Assembly: GCF_026210795.1 (NCBI RefSeq)
Contig: NC_089447.1
Span: 2,854,501-2,918,500 of the forward strand
Reading direction: 5' to 3'
Length of the DNA: 64,000 nucleotides
DNA from: Rhizophagus irregularis
Lineage: Eukaryota > Glomeromycota > Glomeromycetes > Glomerales > Glomeraceae
Both the position numbers and the translations under genes were made by a program. The notes beneath the pieces are model-generated. The model saw only the letters and a list, made by a program, of their open reading frames with translations, was not told the DNA's origin and searched no databases. Position 1 is the first letter of the stretch. Each line of letters starts with the position of its first letter. Shown piece after piece: positions 1-10,814 of the stretch.

Positions 1-1675
1 TAGTTTTAGGATTTGTTATATCCGAATTTTTTGTTCCTTGTTCAATAATTTTTTCTTCCGATTGTATTTTTTGACTTTCATCACCATGTAATTTGTTATT
101 TGCCTCATCTATTAAATCTAAAGCAGAAAAATAATCTCCCTGCCCCAGTAACACTTGTATCATCGGTTGAGTAGATCTGATTTCGGAAACCATTCTTAAT
201 CCTTCATAAAGTCTTCCCATATTTATTCGACGTCTTTTTAATCTAACAACTTCAAGTCCTTTTTTTGCTTGAGCATTATCTACTTCATCTAATTTTTCTC
301 TTAAATTATTAATTTGCGAAATACATTCTAATGTTTCAGAATGTAAGGCTTGAAGATTTGATAAAGCGGCAAAAAATGATGATGATCTTAATGAAATTTC
401 TTTAACTAAATGAACTTCAACCGTATCAAGATAGTGTGAAAGTTTTTCTTGTAAAATTGCGTTTGTTGAAATTGTAGGATTTTTAGGATTGCCCCCTATA
501 ATATCTGTTTGTTCACAAACAATATCAAAAGTTCGAGGATTTTCTAAATTAAACTCGGGATCAAAAAATATTGAAGGAACTGTCTCTAATAATGGAAGTT
601 CTATGACAGGTTCTGGTGTTTGATCATCTCCCGGTGAAGGAAGAGGTAAATGAACTGTATAAGGGTTTCGTGTACTGGCAAGTCGATGAACTGGAATCTG
701 ATTTTCTGCCTCTTTAGAGGCTTGTAAATCCTCAAGATTGTTCGCCAATAAATTAGTTACGGATGCAACCGGAGATTCTGTTAAGGGTAATGTGGATTTT
801 CTTGATTGTAATCCTTCAGCATCAAGTTCTTTATTATGACTGTACCTTTCAAATACAGGAGTAATCTGTTTTATATAACTACTAAAATCGGATGGTTTAA
901 CTTTCCTTATATTAACGTGAGGCACTGTTGGAATATCGTTCTTCGAAGGTCTTACACTGTTAGGTGATTTCGTGTTTGGGTTATTTAACACTCCAGAAAT
1001 CGCTAACAATTATAATAATTTTTTATCAAATCAGACCATGAATTTTAAAATCGAATTACAAACCAATTTAAAATATCCCAACCCAATAAAATGAAAAATA
1101 CCGTTGAAACCGATATCCTTTTTAGTAAAATAAATTTTTTTTTAGAAAAAAGAATAAAGAAATATTATATTAATGAAATACAAAAAAATTCTTGATTCAA
1201 TTCTTTTCAGCTTCATAACTATATTAAAAAAAAAACATAAAATTATCATATAATAAGCATGATATTAAGAATCTCCGAAATTCTCTAAAACTCACAAATC
1301 GGTTAAAGAAATATCATGCAGATTAATATGAATCAATGAAATTACCTTGGTAGTCCAAGGAAGTGAAGTCTCTGACATTGTGCTAAAATTTGATATCGAT
1401 GAATTCATTGAGACACGACGAGCAAGACCTCGACTATAACCCCTATTATAAAAAGACATTGCTGAAGAAACTCGTTGATTTTTAAGTGTAGTATTATAGT
1501 AATCGCTATTATCAAAGCTACGAGCCGAAGAGGAGGAGAAACGACGAGGAGTTTGTGGTGGTGTAGCATCCGAACCTTGAGTTTTTGAGGACTTCGGTGA
1601 GATAGAATCCGAACGTCCAGCTACTGAAGATTCAGCGCCTACAGTAGGCGATTTTGAATTCTCGCTTCTATCCAT
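1..1675 (-). CDS. VPS54: VPS54-like GARP tethering-complex subunit, 5' part (runs off left edge)
   Basis: Read on the minus strand, 1002-1 is one open coding exon. It holds a helical block typical of the Vps54 N-terminal region: a segment reading SHYLDTVEVHLVKEISLRSS, then AKKGLEVVRLKRRRINMGRL, then STQPMIQVLLGQGDYFSALD. In the family this is the coiled-coil part that assembles with Vps51-53 to tether endosome-derived vesicles at the trans-Golgi. The first exon starts with ATG at 1675 and is Ser/Thr/Arg-rich, as expected of a disordered N terminus. Its likely donor is AAG|GTAATT at 1346/1345; a second strong donor, GTGAGT, lies at 1295. The clear acceptor TTAG precedes 1002. Neither donor gives a matching phase with that acceptor, so a small extra exon within 1003-1345 or a different junction is likely. 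The gene continues beyond base 1. Family call fairly sure; 5' splicing unresolved. Confidence 0.8.
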
Positions 1676-2592
1676 TTTTTAAGTTTACCACCCAAAAACT
1701 AATTTCAATTTATATTTATAAAAATCGTGGCTGATCTTGTTTCACAGCCACAACAGTGCGCGTAAAACCAGAAATTTGGTAAACCAATTTTTCCTACAAG
1801 ATTTTCGCGTAAATGGTGTAGGTGTAGGTAGTTATGCTGAGATGCATGGTAAAAATTGGTGCCGAGACAAGAAATAATGTTCGGTATTTTTATATCAATT
1901 AATTTTATATGCTATGATACGTTGTGAAAATTTTATTTAAAAGTACACTAGACATTTAATAAATGGTATAAGCTGATGTTTTCAAGATTGAGAATATTCT
2001 CATCGATACTTCCATCAAAAAAGATCACGACCACAGATTACAGTAAATTTTGTGGAATTAAAATCCAATACATAATAAAAATGATAAAACAGAAAGTGTA
2101 ATTGTGATTTTTTGGTGGCGCTAGGTTAAGATCAACAGAAAAATTTCCGCAAATCATATCATTTTAACAAAGATATAAAATTAGAATTACTCGCAAAACT
2201 AAAACCTTATTTCATTTTCATTTAGCATATCAACAATATTATAACTTTACTTAAAAAGATTATAAAGATTATCTAAAAAATATTTAATTTATTTTATATA
2301 TATTAATATATATATACAAGAACAATTTGGGATAAATTTTAATAAAGAAATAATCCTAAAAATAGGTTTGGTAAAAGGGTATAAATTATGGTAATATATT
2401 TAATACAATTCTCACCCTCCATGATATGGCTATGGAAAGTGCTCCTGCAACTATTAGGCAAAATGTAAAACTACAGAAGTTTGTAATGGAATAAAAAGCG
2501 ATCAACGCTTTCGTGAATCAATAGAATTCACTAAAAAATCCCAATGAAAACATTAAAAAGTATATACAAATAAAAAAATTTTGCTTTTAAAA
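1676..2592. other. intergenic region between VPS54 and the tau-like gene
   Basis: No convincing coding potential on either strand. It holds the upstream region of the minus-strand VPS54-like gene and the downstream region of the tau-like gene. The centre (about 2280-2340) is TA-rich. No RNA gene seen. Confidence 0.5.
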
Positions 2593-4749
2593 CTATATCC
2601 AAGATTCATCATAAGCACGTTGTTGAACGATAGTTAATTCAGGTTCTTCAGGTAATTCGCTCTCATTTTCAGGAGGAATTTCAAATTCCTTAAGTGGTTT
2701 AGGATTTATATCTTCAACGGTAGAATTCCTTTCAGTAATATTAGATAATAAAGTTGATTTTCTTAAAACATTAACTTCAAAAGATAAATCAGTATCATTC
2801 AAAGAAGATTCATTCATGGTAAATATAGTAGATTCTCTATATGTAAATTCGTCGTCGTTATCATGATCATCATTTTCGTAAATTTCTTCCGCTTCTTCCT
2901 CATATACGATTTCATGTTGTTGATTATATGTTTCGTTAACAGAAAAGTTTTGATCTTGATAATTTAAATTAGTTTCTTTTCCAGAATAAAATTCAGTATG
3001 CTTGTTTGTCTCTTCATTTGGGACTTTTCTCTGTTGAAAAGAATCATGGACTTCAAATGAAAGTTCAGCTTCAGTCATATAAACAGGAATTGATGATTCT
3101 TCTTCTACTTCTTCTTCATATTCTTCTTCAATACCAAAATTTTCCATAATAGGAGATAAAACATCAACACTAGGAGATTGAATAGCGCATTGTTCCTGCG
3201 GAGGATCATTAACTTCTTGTGGGGGATCATTAGGATCATTAACTTCTTCAGGAGCCTCATCCAAAGCAAGAGAAGATACAGGACTATAAGCAAGACTTGA
3301 TCTATCATCATCAGCAATAAACGAAGAACTATTACTAGAAGCCGAAGAACGAGTAATAATTTTTGGAGCAGCATATTCCTTAAATTTTAATTTTTGATTA
3401 TATATTCTAATATCACCACCCTTTGGAGTATGATTAATATTATCCAAAGAGCCAACTTTAGGTTTTACTTCGGGAAGTTGTAGTTTACTGTCAAATATTA
3501 CTATATCACCACCCTTTCGAGTATGATTGATATTATCTAAAGAGCCAACACGAGATTTTACTTCGGTAAGTTGTAATTTACTATCAAATATTACTATATC
3601 ACCACCCTTTGGAGTATAATTAATATTATCTAAAGAGCCAACACGAGATTTCGCATTGGAGAAATTTAATTTGTCATTAAATATTGTCTTATCACCACCT
3701 TTTGGAACATAGTCAATATTATCCAAAGAACCAACACGTGAATGCACATTTTTAAAATCGGGTTTGCTGGAAAAAATTTTAACATTACCACCTAATGATA
3801 CATAATTAATAATTAGTTAGTAAAATGATTTTAGATCGAGAATAAGTATAAGATAAATTGTTTTTTTCATTTCACCTTTTATTTCGTGTTTAAAATTGTC
3901 AAATGAACCGACACGTGACTTCGCCTTTGAAAAATCTGTCTTTATGGAAAATATTTTGACTTCCCCTCCCTTTGGTGTATGATTTACATTTTCTAGTGAG
4001 GCTATACGCGATTTCACATTGGAAAAATCCTTTTTTTCTGAACATATTTTTACATCGCCACTTTTTGGCTTGTGTTTTATATTCTCCAATGAACCTACAC
4101 GTGATCTTACATTAGAAAACTTTGCAGACTTGTTATCACCAGTACTATTGGAAGAATTATTACTGCTAGTTTGAGATGAAGTATCACTTATATCGGAAGT
4201 GTCTTGCGTCGTCGCTGTTGCAGAAGGGCTATTCACTATTCTCTTTGTTGTGGGAGAACTATTCACTATTCTTGTTGCTGCGGGAGGGTCATTCACTATT
4301 TTTGTTGCTGCGGGGGGACCATTCACTATTCTCTTTGCTGCGGGAGGGCCATTCACTATTTTTGTTGCTGCGGGAGGGCCATTCACTATTCTTGTTGCGA
4401 CAGGTGGACCATTCACTGTTTTTGTTAATGCAGGGGGATTAGATATTTTTGTGGTTTGAGTTGTCTGAGTTATTTGAGTTATTTGTGTTGTCTGGGGTGA
4501 AGTAGTTCTATATGATGATGATGGTTTCTTTAATAGAGATTTTGATTGAGTTTTAAGCGCTTCTTGTTCTGTTGGTTGTGTTGGTTTCAGAGAAGGCGCA
4601 GTTTGTGAAGTTTTAGTAGTGGGGCGTGAAATAATGGAAGTTATGGAAGTTGGTTTACGAAGTTTCGTTGTAATATTTGGTTTAGTAGTTTCTTTTTCGG
4701 TTACTTTAAGTGACGGAGGCGCCGGTAATCTTGATTGAATAGCTGCCAT
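2593..4749 (-). CDS. tau/MAP2/MAP4-type microtubule-associated protein with seven tubulin-binding repeats
   Basis: Two exons, 4749-3876 and 3791-2593, encode 690 aa. The junction is phase-consistent (AAA G|GTGAAA ... TACTAAC ... CATTAG|GT GGT) and repairs an interrupted repeat. Residues about 214-431 hold seven tandem 31-aa repeats of the form SRVGSLDNINHTPKGGD followed by a xIFxxKLxF segment. This is the tubulin-binding repeat of animal tau, MAP2 and MAP4, with its K/R-x-GS-x-x-N and PGGG-like core; here the core reads PKGG. Upstream is a basic, Ser/Thr/Pro/Lys-rich N terminus with a decapeptide array. Downstream is a long acidic Glu/Asp/Ser-rich tail, so the layout resembles tau: a proline-rich basic region, then repeats. 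By family it should bind and stabilise the microtubule lattice; that is inferred. No transmembrane or catalytic segment is visible. Most tau proteins have three to five repeats, so seven is unusual. Confidence 0.88.
3372..4110 (-). repeat. seven tandem tau-type repeats (93 bp unit), split by an intron
   Basis: Seven 31-codon units, beginning SRVGSLEN, SRIASLEN, SRVGSFDN, SRVGSLDN, SRVGSLDN, SRVGSLDN and PKVGSLDN. The third is interrupted by the intron at 3875-3792. Units 4-7 are closest to one another at the DNA level (around 'ccaccctttggagtat...attatctaaagagccaacacgagattt'), which suggests recent unit duplication. The first two units are more diverged. Confidence 0.9.
4225..4440 (-). repeat. 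30-bp tandem repeat encoding NGPPAATKIV decapeptides
   Basis: About seven consecutive 10-residue units around the core IVNGPPAATK/R lie just N-terminal to the microtubule-binding repeats. The DNA unit on the plus strand is close to 'gggccattcactatt' plus 'cttgttgctgcggga'. The encoded stretch is basic and proline-rich, in the position of tau's proline-rich flank. The later units drift to NDPP, NSSP and NSPS. Confidence 0.85.
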
Positions 4750-6108
4750 TATATTTTCGAAACAGAAATTAGCTAATATTAATCCTCGAACAAATTTTCA
4801 AAAAGTATTTCTGACAAAAAAACTACATATATATATCAGATTTTATTTATATGTAGAATAGTATAAAGTAAAAAAAGTATTTATTTGATGCAAAATACTG
4901 CAATAAAAAGTTATGATGCATAAGATGCATGCATAAACAAGAAAAAAGCTTTTAAAAATTACAAAAGCCTTCGTTATAATATGTGGTAATTATAACATAT
5001 AAAGGATTTTTTTTTTGTTTTTTTCTTTCTTTTTTTTTTAAACCGACGTTTTGTTTCGTTTTGTTTGAAAAATAAAATAATTAATTATTTGAGGAAAAAA
5101 AAAAATAGTTTGAAAAAAAATGTGAAAAAAAGAATCAGTATATTTCTGTTTTGTGAGTGGCTGGCCTTTTTGAAAATATTTTCCCGAAATTGAAATTTTC
5201 TCAACCCCTGGTGAGTACTGATATGATGATATATTAATTTAAAATATAAATTTATGTTGTGTTACAAGAAAATTAGATTGAAGTTTGATTTTATTCCGTT
5301 TGTTCAACAATAAAATTCTTTAATTCTGTTGAAAGAATTTTAAAAAGGATGGAATTTTCGGAATTTTCCCTTTGTTTAAAACCAATTTTTCTTTTTATTT
5401 TATTTTATTTTATGAGTTGAGTTTTGAGATTGGTTTTTGATATATTAAAGATAATTTTTGATATTATAGTTTGCGGGGAAGAATTTAGTTTCAAAAAAAA
5501 AAATTGACAGCAAACAATGATATTTATATAATAAACACATCTAAGGAATTATTATTCATCGCATAATAGGCTAATTTTTTTTTATGCGAATTCTTATGAA
5601 ATCAAATGGGTAAAATAAATATAATCAAAATTTTAATGCCGTAATTGTATAAGTAGCCTTGGAATTGTTTACCAATCTATTCCATAATTAGATATAATTA
5701 GATAAATTGCATTTAAGATATGCATTATCTTGTTGGACCTCCTTTTTTGTTTTCGTAACTTTAAAAATTTTTTTCATTTATGTTTCATATTTCCTAGAAT
5801 TCTCCGAGCCAATCAGAACGATTTTCTATCCAGCCGGACCAACTAAGCAATGAGCTCCGATTTCCGAGATTTTCCGAAAATCTCTGTCGTTGGAACTAAG
5901 TTAATATGGAAATTGATAAAAAAAAACCTTTATTAATAAAAAATTTCGCGTTAAGAAATATTTTAAATCGTGTAAAATTTACAATGGATGAGATGAATAA
6001 ATTAAATTAATTAATAAACTATTATATAAATAAAAAAATCAGTGATGTTATTATTTGATAAAACCATCCGTCCCATTCCGCCATTTTAAATTGTGGATTA
6101 AATAATAA
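4750..6108. other. intergenic region, AT-rich, no gene seen
   Basis: Holds the upstream region of the tau-like gene and the downstream region of the MscS-type gene. Long A and T homopolymers and pyrimidine tracts occur near 5009-5040 and 5090-5130. No ORF, tRNA or repeat family was recognised. Confidence 0.5.
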
Positions 6109-7603
6109 TTATTCTTTTTCTTGAAAAATATGATGTTTCTTTTCGTTAATATTATTCTCTAAACTTGCTTCCTCCATTTTTGTAACTATCCTTCCCATAC
6201 TATCTATACCGCTACGTTTCTCTACCGTTTGTCCACGTGAACGCGGTAAATATTCTGGAAGTGTTGTAATAACATAATCCATCTATTAAATTAACCAAAT
6301 TAACCGAAAGGGAGAAGGAAAAAAAAAAAAATGTCAAAAATTTATAATAAAAAAATTATATATACATGTATATATTAAAAAATTCATTTTACCAATTTTT
6401 CACAAACTTCATTTTTTAATTCATGAGCTAATTTAACATTCGAAGCTACAATAATAAAAGTTAAATAAGTAATGTAATTTCACAAGAAACAAACAAATAA
6501 AAAAAAACAATAATATATATATATATACCAGTCATAAAAGCTCTTAATTTTAAACAATCCTCTTTACATTCTTCAATAGATAAACTACCATTACGGTGAT
6601 CCCAATTTTTAGATTTTTTTAAAATACTATTCATGAAATATTGTTTTAGATCTTCCAAGGGTACACCAAAATCGACAAAAAAATCAAAATAAATTCCTAT
6701 ATTCTCTTCAGTTTTTGTCCAATTTTCAAATGTACCATTAATAATACGAGATAAAGGAATTATGATACGTCGTTGATCATATGTTCTAACTACAATAAAT
6801 TGAGCTTCAATTTCTTCTACAACACCTTGATAACCATCAATCACAATATAATCATCAAGCAAGAGAGGTTGTGTTAAAGCAATTTGTAAAGAAGCAATTA
6901 AATTTTCCATCGAAGGTTTAGCAGCAAAACCAACTAATAGTGCCGCTACGCTTGCACTTGCTAATATGCTCACTCCAATTTCCCATGCTCTGGGAAATGT
7001 TAAAAGAATTGCGGCCGCAGCTACCCAAAATATCATACCATAAATTATCCTTGTTGCAACTATTAATTGAGTATGTAATTTACGTGATTGTAAACTATTT
7101 GTCGATTTAATATAATCATTATTTTGTGATATCGCTACTGAAGCTGCTTTAGTGAATCCTACCGCTGACCATGATGTAAATATTATTAATAATATTTCAA
7201 ATGCGTGTCTTATTGGGTCCATTATCGCTATATCTATATCTGGTATAAACGATAATGTTACTAATACTGATATTAATGGAAATATAAAAAATGATGGCAG
7301 TGCACTATTGAATGGAAGTTAAAAAAAAAATGAAAAATGAAAATTTCAATCACCAAAAGGTTAATTTAATTACAATAAAGTTTAAGATAATTACCAATGT
7401 TTTACTACTTCTTTATCAAATGCCCATCCCGTTTTCTTTGCAATTTGCTTGAGTATAAATGTGATAAATAAATGAACCAACATTGATCCAATCGCAATTC
7501 CTCCAATAATTACTAAAGGAATCGTTCTATTTCCATTAGAAAATGTTAATACATTAGTATTATTATTGGGTAATGATCCATTATATGTCTCGGGTGTGGC
7601 CAT
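6109..7603 (-). CDS. MscS-type small-conductance mechanosensitive ion channel
   Basis: Four exons, 7603-7395, 7304-6529, 6445-6393 and 6282-6109, join in phase to give 403 aa. An upstream in-frame ATG exists at 7858, but MATPETYN at 7603 is preferred because the 85 residues before it look non-coding. The N terminus has an N-glycosylation-like Asn-rich start, then several hydrophobic segments. The pore-lining helix ends LASASVAALLVGFAA and is followed by the MscS beta-domain signature: LIASLQIALTQPLLLDDYIV, a G-x-x-G-V-V-E-E-I motif and RIIIPLSRIINGTFENWTKT. Such channels open under membrane tension and release osmolytes. The architecture is the compact bacterial type; no EF-hand of the fungal Msy1/Msy2 type was seen. 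The last exon encodes a short charged tail. It is divergent from the DUF7721-like gene, with about 470 bp between starts. Confidence 0.85.
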
Positions 7604-8075
7604 AGTTAAAAAGTATCGTTGACTTAAAAAGATAAGATCGTAAGATCGTATGAATTTATGATTTTCTTTTCTCCTATTTATATGTTCATTATACGTTGCA
7701 CGAAAATAAATGAAATCTCCCAAATTTGTATTACCTAGGGGTGGGGGTATTACCATATACCAGGTTTTTTCTGTAACTCTAATACTTACAATATTTGTGG
7801 ATAAAAAAAGAAAACATGAAACTGTAATACAAATTCTAACTATTAGTAGATAATTCACCCCAGCCTATAATTAAACTTTATCAAGATTATAAGGGTTTAC
7901 GGTTATGAATATAAAAATTCTTTTTTCGTGAATCTTTTCCTTGTATTGATTAATTAATGTTTATCGTAACATTCTAAAAGAATTTATTAAAAATGGTCTC
8001 CTCAACGATGAACCCCTTTGATTTTTTAATTTTATTTTTTTTGTCTTTATTCTCCTGAATATATTTTTTAAAAAA

Positions 8076-8995
8076 ATGTCTTTTTTAGATAGTTTAAAAA
8101 AGAAGATTCATCTTGATGATGATGATGAAGGAGGTAATTATATTCCAACTTGATTTAAACTTAAACAGGAAAGAAAATCATTATTAATATTTTCTTCTTA
8201 ATATGTGTAGGTTCATTTACAGATAAATTTAAACAATTTGGTCATTCGGATGATGATGCTGGTAAGCAAATATTTTTTAAATATTTATCAAAAATTTTAT
8301 TAATTAATTTTACGTGATATATATAACACACAATATAGCCTTAGTCCAAAATGCTGCTAAGAAAGCTCAACAAAATGTAGACGACGACGACGATGATGAT
8401 GATGATGACGATCTCACAAATGCTCAGAATGCTCATAGAAAAGTTTATGATCATGTAATATAAATTAAACATAATTTTTTTTTTGTTTTTAATAAGAAAA
8501 AATATAATATATTTTTTATAATTGAAGGATGACGATGATGACGATGATGCAACATTAGGCAAAGCAGCGGCATTTGAAGCATTAAAAAAATATTATTCAG
8601 GCAAAAAAGATGAAAAAGATAAAAAGGAATTACAAAAGCATTTTGTGGCTATGGCAATGTCTGAAGGTTTAGAAATTTGGAAAAAGAAAAACTCTGAAAA
8701 AGGTGAAGCTGGTGAAGTTGCTGCCGGTAAAAAAGGTAAGATAATTAAGAAAATATAGATTTAAATTGATAAATCATTCTTTCATTTCCTAATTATAATA
8801 AATAATATATTTATAGAGAAAGTTATGGAACAAGCGGCAAAATCGGCTATAAAAATGTTAGCAAAGAGTGAAAAAAGTGAAAAAAAGACTGAAAGTAAAA
8901 CGGAAAGTAAAACGGAAAGTAAAACTGAAAGTAAAACTGAGGAAAAAAGTAGTCATAGTAGTAAATTGACTGATTTTGCAAAGAAATTCTTTTGA
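8076..8995 (+). CDS. small acidic DUF7721-like protein with poly-Asp tracts
   Basis: Five exons (8076-8133, 8211-8261, 8339-8454, 8528-8735, 8817-8995) join in phase to about 203 aa. The protein starts MSFLDSLKKKIHLDDDDEG. It has three Asp runs (near residues 14, 32 and 50-60, and again at the exon 3/4 junction), then an alanine-rich helical core reading TLGKAAAFEALKKYYSG, then HFVAMAMSEGLEIW and EQAAKSAIKMLA. This order (AH-x-V-Y, AAA-x-x-AL, MAMxEA, A-x-x-ALKM) is like small fungal DUF7721-type proteins of unknown function. A lysine/glutamate repeat (KTES units) and a Ser/His segment form the tail. No signal peptide or membrane segment. Function unknown; the family link rests on motif spacing and is only moderately sure. 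Confidence 0.7.
8900..8942 (+). repeat. 12-bp tandem repeat encoding KTES units
   Basis: Short direct repeat 'gtaaaacggaaa' in the last exon of the DUF7721-like gene, encoding a run of Ser-Lys-Thr-Glu units. Confidence 0.7.
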
Positions 8996-9092
8996 TTAAT
9001 TGTTTTATTATTCAATAAATTATGAATTTTACTATTTACAAATTAATGTCGTTAAATTTCATTGAATTTATATAATAAAAATTTAAAATTTC

Positions 9093-10195
9093 TTATTGCT
9101 GATTCTTTTGTTGTGGAGCTTTAGCTTTCCTCCGATTCTTTTGTTCTTCCTTAAATTTAATTAATTTTTCTCTGTACTTTCGTTCTTGACGTTCTAAAAT
9201 TTTAGATTTTGGAATAAATTTTGACTTTATAATTCTACGAATAGATTCTGGTGAAATTTTAAAATGTTTTGAGAGTTTTTCAGCATTATATTCTTCCGGT
9301 AACTACAATATTAAAAATTAATTAATACATAGTTTGATTCTTAAATATTAAGATTATAAAATTTTTTTTTTTTACCTGGTTATGTAACCAACGAATTTTA
9401 TCCATAACTTCCCTATTAACTTTTTTGTGTGGTTTCCAATATTTAAATCCTATTCTTTCTTTCATAGCAAATCTATGTCTTAACCATCCAGGAAGATTTT
9501 CATTTTCACGCCAATTTGGATCATAATTTATAGTTTTATTATCATTAGATAACAAAGATGATGATATCTCTTCTGGATTTATTTTTTTTTTTCGAGTTAA
9601 AGGAGTATTTGTTAAAGATAAATTAGGATTACATTTTCTATTAATCATTTGAAGTAAAAAAGTTTTTTTGTTTAATCTTGAAGTTTGATGTAATCGAATC
9701 TGCCTAATTAAATCTCGTTTATATTTAACTTGTTTCTTTTCTTCAATTTTACAAAGCTCTGCTTTATGCTTTAGCATGAATGAAACGTTAAAAGTGATAA
9801 TATATTTAAATAATAATAATAATAATAAAATAATAAATAGCCTCAAGTACCTTCTCGCTTTCTATTTTCTTAATCGACATATCTTTGTTATTAAATATTA
9901 CTTTCAATTTAGAAATTTTTAATCCGGATTTCTCAACCTTTTGTTTATTAACCTTATTCTTTTCTACCGTATTTTGAACAACCTTTTTCATTTTTTTTTT
10001 CATTCTTTCTTCTTTTTCAGCTATTCTTCGAAGTGCATTAAGTGTACTATGTCGCCAAAAAATATTATGAGTTATTATTATACAAGTACATGGTTTAGAT
10101 ATAAATGAAGAACTAAAAGTATTTTGAGAAAAGGTTAATAGTAATCTACTATTATTAACATTAAAAACATTGCGCATGTTGAAAAAAGAAGCCAT
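9093..10195 (-). CDS. RRG9: Rrg9/neugrin family mitochondrial protein
   Basis: Three exons, 10195-9851, 9768-9376 and 9302-9093, all joining in phase 0, give 315 aa. The first about 30 residues (MASFFNMRNVFNVNNSRLLL...) are basic and Ser/Asn-rich without acidic residues, as in a mitochondrial presequence. The C-terminal third carries the Rrg9/neugrin signature: LPGWLRHRFAMKERIGFKYW, then a VNREVMDKIRWLHNQ motif, then LPEEYNAEKLSKHFKISPES and IRRIIKSKF, a helix-turn-helix-like block. Yeast Rrg9 is needed for respiratory growth and mitochondrial genome maintenance; animal neugrin acts on mitochondrial 16S rRNA. The tail is lysine/glutamine-rich. It is divergently placed from PIF1, which also has mitochondrial roles in yeast; that pairing may be coincidence. 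Confidence 0.85.
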
Positions 10196-10814
10196 CTTGT
10201 TAGTATGAAATTTTTCAAAAATAGATTATCAGATTTTATTTAAAATTTTTGCATCTTACATAATTCCGGCTGGCGACTTAGTGCCGGCCCTGTAGGACAA
10301 AATCTTGTTATATAATGGAGAAGCGGGCCCTATAGTCCTATACGCGAAAGCGAAGCATGGTAGAAGAAGTGGCGCAGCAATCGGCAAGTGTAACGTCATA
10401 TTCAGCAAACTAAAAAATTCGAAAGAATGTATAATAATGACTGATCAATTGAAATCATTTTACCTTCGAAAGGTTTTGCCATGTGTCTAGTTTCCTTTTT
10501 AGTATTTTAACCTCAGATTGGGTACGTATATATATATCTTGATATATACAATGTGTTTTTTTTTTACGCGTAGTTACCATAAATACTTTTGCTCTTTATT
10601 AACGAGTTCTGTTTAAAGTCATTTCGAAGTATAATAAATATTTCTTTCGAAAATTTTTCAAAGAAAAGGTGATCAGGGCTGTTTAATGTTATAAAAGTTG
10701 AAGTAAGCATTTAAAAATTCGCGTATAATATTAGAGAAAATTACACTATCTCTAAAAAAATTTTTTTATTTCTTTATAGGTTTATATAAAAGTCTACTCT
10801 ACCTCTTCTTCGTA
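10196..10814. other. divergent promoter region between RRG9 and PIF1 with a GC-richer island
   Basis: About 620 bp shared upstream region. Bases about 10262-10400 are clearly GC-richer than the surroundings (for example 'ccggctggcgacttagtgcc' and 'gagaagcgggccctatag') and resemble a decayed repeat fragment rather than a promoter. A short ORF here (10305-10490) has no recognisable content. A possible intron in the PIF1 5' leader ends 'tttatag' near 10780. Confidence 0.4.

Noticed and set aside
4176-4459. Plus-strand ORFs with repeated SLFLLLRE-type peptides
   Set aside because: They are antisense readings of the 30-bp decapeptide repeat in the tau-like gene and have no independent support.
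7604-7858. N-terminal extension of the MscS-type channel starting at 7858
   Set aside because: In frame, but composition differs from the rest and the MATPETYN start gives a compact channel; kept only as an alternative.
10305-10490. 61-aa ORF in the GC-rich island
   Set aside because: No family resemblance; probably a by-product of local composition.
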